Shown: in pieces, positions 61,498-64,000 of the stretch | Layout of the letters: each line of letters opens with the position of its first letter | How positions within the stretch are numbered: position 1 is the stretch's first letter | Assembly (NCBI GenBank): GCA_902729315.2 | Contig: LR746280.1 | Coordinates: 3,738,501 to 3,802,500, forward strand | Direction: 5' to 3' | Origin: Spirodela intermedia | Taxonomy: Eukaryota > Streptophyta > Magnoliopsida > Alismatales > Araceae | DNA: 64,000 bases | Made by a program: the position numbers and the translations under genes | The notes under the pieces: model-generated | Seen by the model: only the letters and a program-made list of their open reading frames with translations | Told to the model about the DNA's origin: nothing | The model's database searches: none

Positions 61498-62256
61498 CTA
61501 AAAGTTTTCACGTTGGAGCCACATGGTTTGAAATCTGAAGGGGGGTCTGTGGGTGCTCATACTCTGTTTAGGGAGTATGAGGATCGGGGTGTGATCTGAC
61601 CTATAACGGGGTAATATCGTGACTAATATGGGATGTCGCATAATGGCGATGCTGTTGATGTAACAACGATCGATACGCTCATAAATCAAAGCATCCCCTC
61701 GATTGTTGCTCCACGTCCATGCCTCGCCTGATGTAGGTGGCTCAATAAGAGCTAATCGAAAAATACAGTCATTGAACATCTCCATGTTACGGGCCCTAGG
61801 GATTCGCCCACCTTGACGTTCACTAGTATTATGGACACAGAGTAAGTCACCTGCTAGGTACCAAGGAGACTCAACTAGTGTAGGGTAGTTCCTCACGTAT
61901 TGAACTAGGTCCGCCCAAAGAGTTTCTCTTTCTTCGGATCTATGTGATGCATAGATGACCGAGAAGGTGAACTCTTGGGTGAGATCTCGAGCCGTCATAG
62001 TGATACGCTGGGGTCCCTCGACTAGCAACTCCATAGAGTATGGTCTAGTCCAAAAGATCCAAATATGATTCGTGGGGTTGGAGTGAAAATGATCCATACC
62101 TAGCCTCCTAAGTAAGGGTTGGATACGGTCTGATGATATCATAGGCTCAATGAGGCCTACTATACCTAGTCGATACTGTCATATAAGGCTAGCTATATAG
62201 AATTGGGTTTCGAGGTTGCCTATACCTCGACAATTCCATATGATGCTAGGTATCAT
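61498..62256 (-). pseudogene. LINE-B ORF2 endonuclease region
   Basis: Starts MIPSIIWNCRGIGNLETQFYI. A TGA stop occurs after about 25 codons, where copy A has AGA (Arg). The open frame from 62,142 continues SSDRIQPLLRR...SVIYASHRSEERETLW (canonical VYA), PWYLAGDLLCV (the GDFN block, with Phe-Asn lost), RARNMEMFNDCIF, TWSNNRGDALIYERIDR and LPRYRSDHTPILI (the SDH block). This is the order of the LINE apurinic endonuclease. An active-site change and the stop suggest it is inactive. Confidence 0.85.
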
Positions 62257-62488
62257 GATCTAGTGAGTGGCCCCACGAGTCCTAGATCTCGTGGAGTAAG
62301 GTGAGCGTCTAGTGAGTCGTGTGGTCCTAACCTCCGTCTGATATCCCTCCTCTAGGTAGGTAGTCTCAATGTCAGTCTCAGAGCTACCATCCTCATGGGT
62401 ACTAGTCGTGTGGCCCGTAGTATCATGAGCACTAGATGAGGAGGATGGGTGTGGTGCTTGACGATTCGTTAAGCACTGTCCTCCTCAT

Positions 62489-63976
62489 CTAGTGCATTGT
62501 CCTCCTCTGGAGGGGAGCCATTAGGTCCACCTCTATACAAACTCGTGCATATCCGGGTCGGTTGAACATTTTTACGCCTGGATCAAGGCATATGAATGTT
62601 CCCACCGCATTTGCCAAAGACTCAAGTGCCTTTGGCGTAAATAAATGGGCAGGTAGGCCAGGGAAGCCCACCCATAATGGAACCACATGAGACTGATGTG
62701 CTTGGTGCCCTATTTCATTTTGTGGTGTCCATCTGTGGGTATGGAGGGTAGACTCCCCCATTCTCCAAGTGGGTTGGCTCCATGCTCGGCGATAATCCGC
62801 TTCTAGCTCAAAGCGGATGTATATGCTACGATAGTCTCGAGCTCCGATAGAGACTCGGCCCTGAAAATTTCCAAGTGCCATGTAAATCTTCTCTATGTCA
62901 CCTATGGTTGGTCGTTTCGTAGTGAAACGACCAACTAAGGTATATTGGAATGCGGCTGCCATCTAGGAGACCTCCTCATAAGTAAAAGCTATTGTCCTCC
63001 CCCCATCATCATCGCTATAGCTTCGCACTGGGACAGTGGTATCATAGGTTGGGAATAGTACATGACGTAGCGGTTTCTGTGGTGTGACAGTCTCTGTGGA
63101 GGGGACAAAGGGGTTAGACACTCGTTGCGCCCATGATAGGTGTCTAGTGGGTATAGTCGGGTTTGGCCTATGGGGCACAGTAGAGTCTAGCCCACTAGGT
63201 GTAATAGTGTGCCCAATGGATGCGTTTGGGGTCAATATAGGTGTCTCAACTAGTGTTGGGATCCTAGTTGGTTCGATTTGTTGACTCGAGGTAGGCTTAG
63301 AGGACGTGGCCGAGGGGGGACGTAAAAGTCGGCGTCCTATCTTCTTTTTGGGCTGCAGGCTCTTGCCCCTTGCCTGGGCAAGAGATTGGACCGGTGCAGC
63401 CTGAGCCGGCTGTTCAGGCTTGGCCTGGGTCACCTGGGCCTGTGCCTGTACGTCCTGAGCCAGCGCAGCCTCGCTGGGCTGGGCTGGCATGACCTGGGCT
63501 AAAGCCACCTCAGGTGGTGCTACGTCCACGGTGTCTGACGTTGATGACGTCACCAGCGTCCCAGCCGAGGCATCGGCGATCGCAAAAAGTTGCGGCGCGT
63601 TTATGGCCCTGTGATCCCCTCCGTTGATATCAAGATCAACGGTTGGATCTGGTTCGGCGTTATGGCCGTGGCCGTCCGAGGGCGGTGCCTCGGTAACGGC
63701 TGTTGACGCCTTTATAGCCGGCTGATTCTGACCATTGATCATACGATCAATGGTTAGATCAGAGGGGGCCTCTTCGCCTGCCGTCGCCTCGTTCCCGAAG
63801 AGAGAGTGGACGGCGTCAACTGCTGTCCCCTCCGATTCGGGTCTCGGGAAGACGCCAGCTGATGGCGAATCACGGACGTCCGTGGTTCGACCGTTCAGCT
63901 CCTCGGTTACGGCCGTCTCCTCGGTTACATCAACCGGCGGAGAGAGAAGGCGAAGACAGGAGGCCGTTACTGCCAC
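62489..63976 (-). pseudogene. LINE-B ORF1 (gag-like, DUF4283), split by one in-frame TAG
   Basis: The first part (63,976-62,963, 337 residues) is Pro/Ala/Thr-rich and low in complexity, with a Gln/Ala-rich middle. It ends IAFTYEEVS and a TAG. The very next codon is ATG, and the same frame continues for 157 residues (MAAAFQYTLVGRF...RPTIGDIEKIY...VSIGARDYRSIYIRF...LWVGFPGLPAHLF), which is the DUF4283 domain of plant LINE ORF1/gag-like proteins. Family proteins carry the F-Y--I/VS-AA-F-F-LVGKF join without interruption, so a single codon (possibly CAG to TAG) splits an ORF of about 495 codons. The usual CCHC knuckle after DUF4283 was not seen; the 3' part seems deleted. Confidence 0.8.
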
Positions 63977-64000
63977 GTGTCGGCCTCCTGTTCGCTCGCA

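Larger units (their letters stand above)
56600..64000 (-). mobile_element. LINE copy B, interrupted by a 5S-like array, 5' end at or beyond window end
   Basis: Minus strand. ORF1 runs 63,976-62,489. ORF2 begins at about 62,256 with an apurinic-type endonuclease (about 62,256-61,498), then an ORF2 linker (61,452-61,210). The RT N-terminal part is missing and replaced by the array at 59,345-61,205. The RT resumes at about 59,330 (SNIIIK-DIEKAFDRIE), then fragments follow to an RNase H region at about 57,650-57,490 (AIRDGLFLCEEQHISNIILES) and a 3' region to about 56,600. Several stops. The architecture is that of plant L1-type LINEs with an RNase H domain. Confidence 0.85.

Overview
The window is nuclear DNA of a flowering plant. 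All recognised genes are intron-split plant genes: the ADP-glucose pyrophosphorylase large subunit, an endo-beta-mannanase, a mitochondrial gamma-carbonic anhydrase, RER1 and a HANABA TARANU-type GATA factor. GC-rich exons (mannanase, GATA factor) and abundant (AG)n/(CT)n tracts suggest a monocot, but that is inference and the species cannot be fixed from the sequence alone.

Layout. 1-1848 (+): the last ten exons of an AGPase large-subunit gene whose 5' part lies outside the window. 2.9-7.9 kb: a transposon-derived region built as a long inverted repeat around a Ty3/Gypsy reverse-transcriptase relic. 8-10.6 kb: AT-rich sequence with LTR-like material and a long CT microsatellite. 10.7-12.4 kb (-): a five-exon secreted endo-beta-mannanase. 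13.3-23.9 kb (-): a five-exon gamma-CA gene with a 7.3-kb second intron holding Ty1/copia relics. 24.5-28.5 kb (+): three-exon RER1, divergent from gamma-CA across about 600 bp. 28.5-36.4 kb: intergenic. 36.4-37.2 kb (+): two-exon HAN-like GATA gene with a long microsatellite-rich upstream region. 37.2-46.4 kb: AT-rich nested transposon debris. 46.5-49.6 kb: degenerate LINE copy A (-). 49.6-53.9 kb: debris with a Gypsy RT relic. 54-64 kb: LINE copies C and B (both -).

The most unusual structure is at 59.35-61.2 kb. There the reverse-transcriptase region of LINE B is replaced by a tandem array whose units each carry a diverged 5S rRNA-like sequence (internal A-box and C-box still recognisable on the minus strand), a second partial 5S-like piece, and an 86-bp minisatellite of variable copy number. 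It looks like a Cassandra-type (5S-carrying TRIM) or 5S-SINE derivative turned into a local satellite.

The genes do not form a pathway: they cover starch synthesis (plastid), wall mannan hydrolysis (apoplast), complex I assembly and carbon handling (mitochondrion), ER-Golgi retrieval, and organ-boundary and meristem patterning. Exon borders were placed by hand from splice signals, reading-frame continuity and family conservation; the five gene models close in frame without leftover bases.
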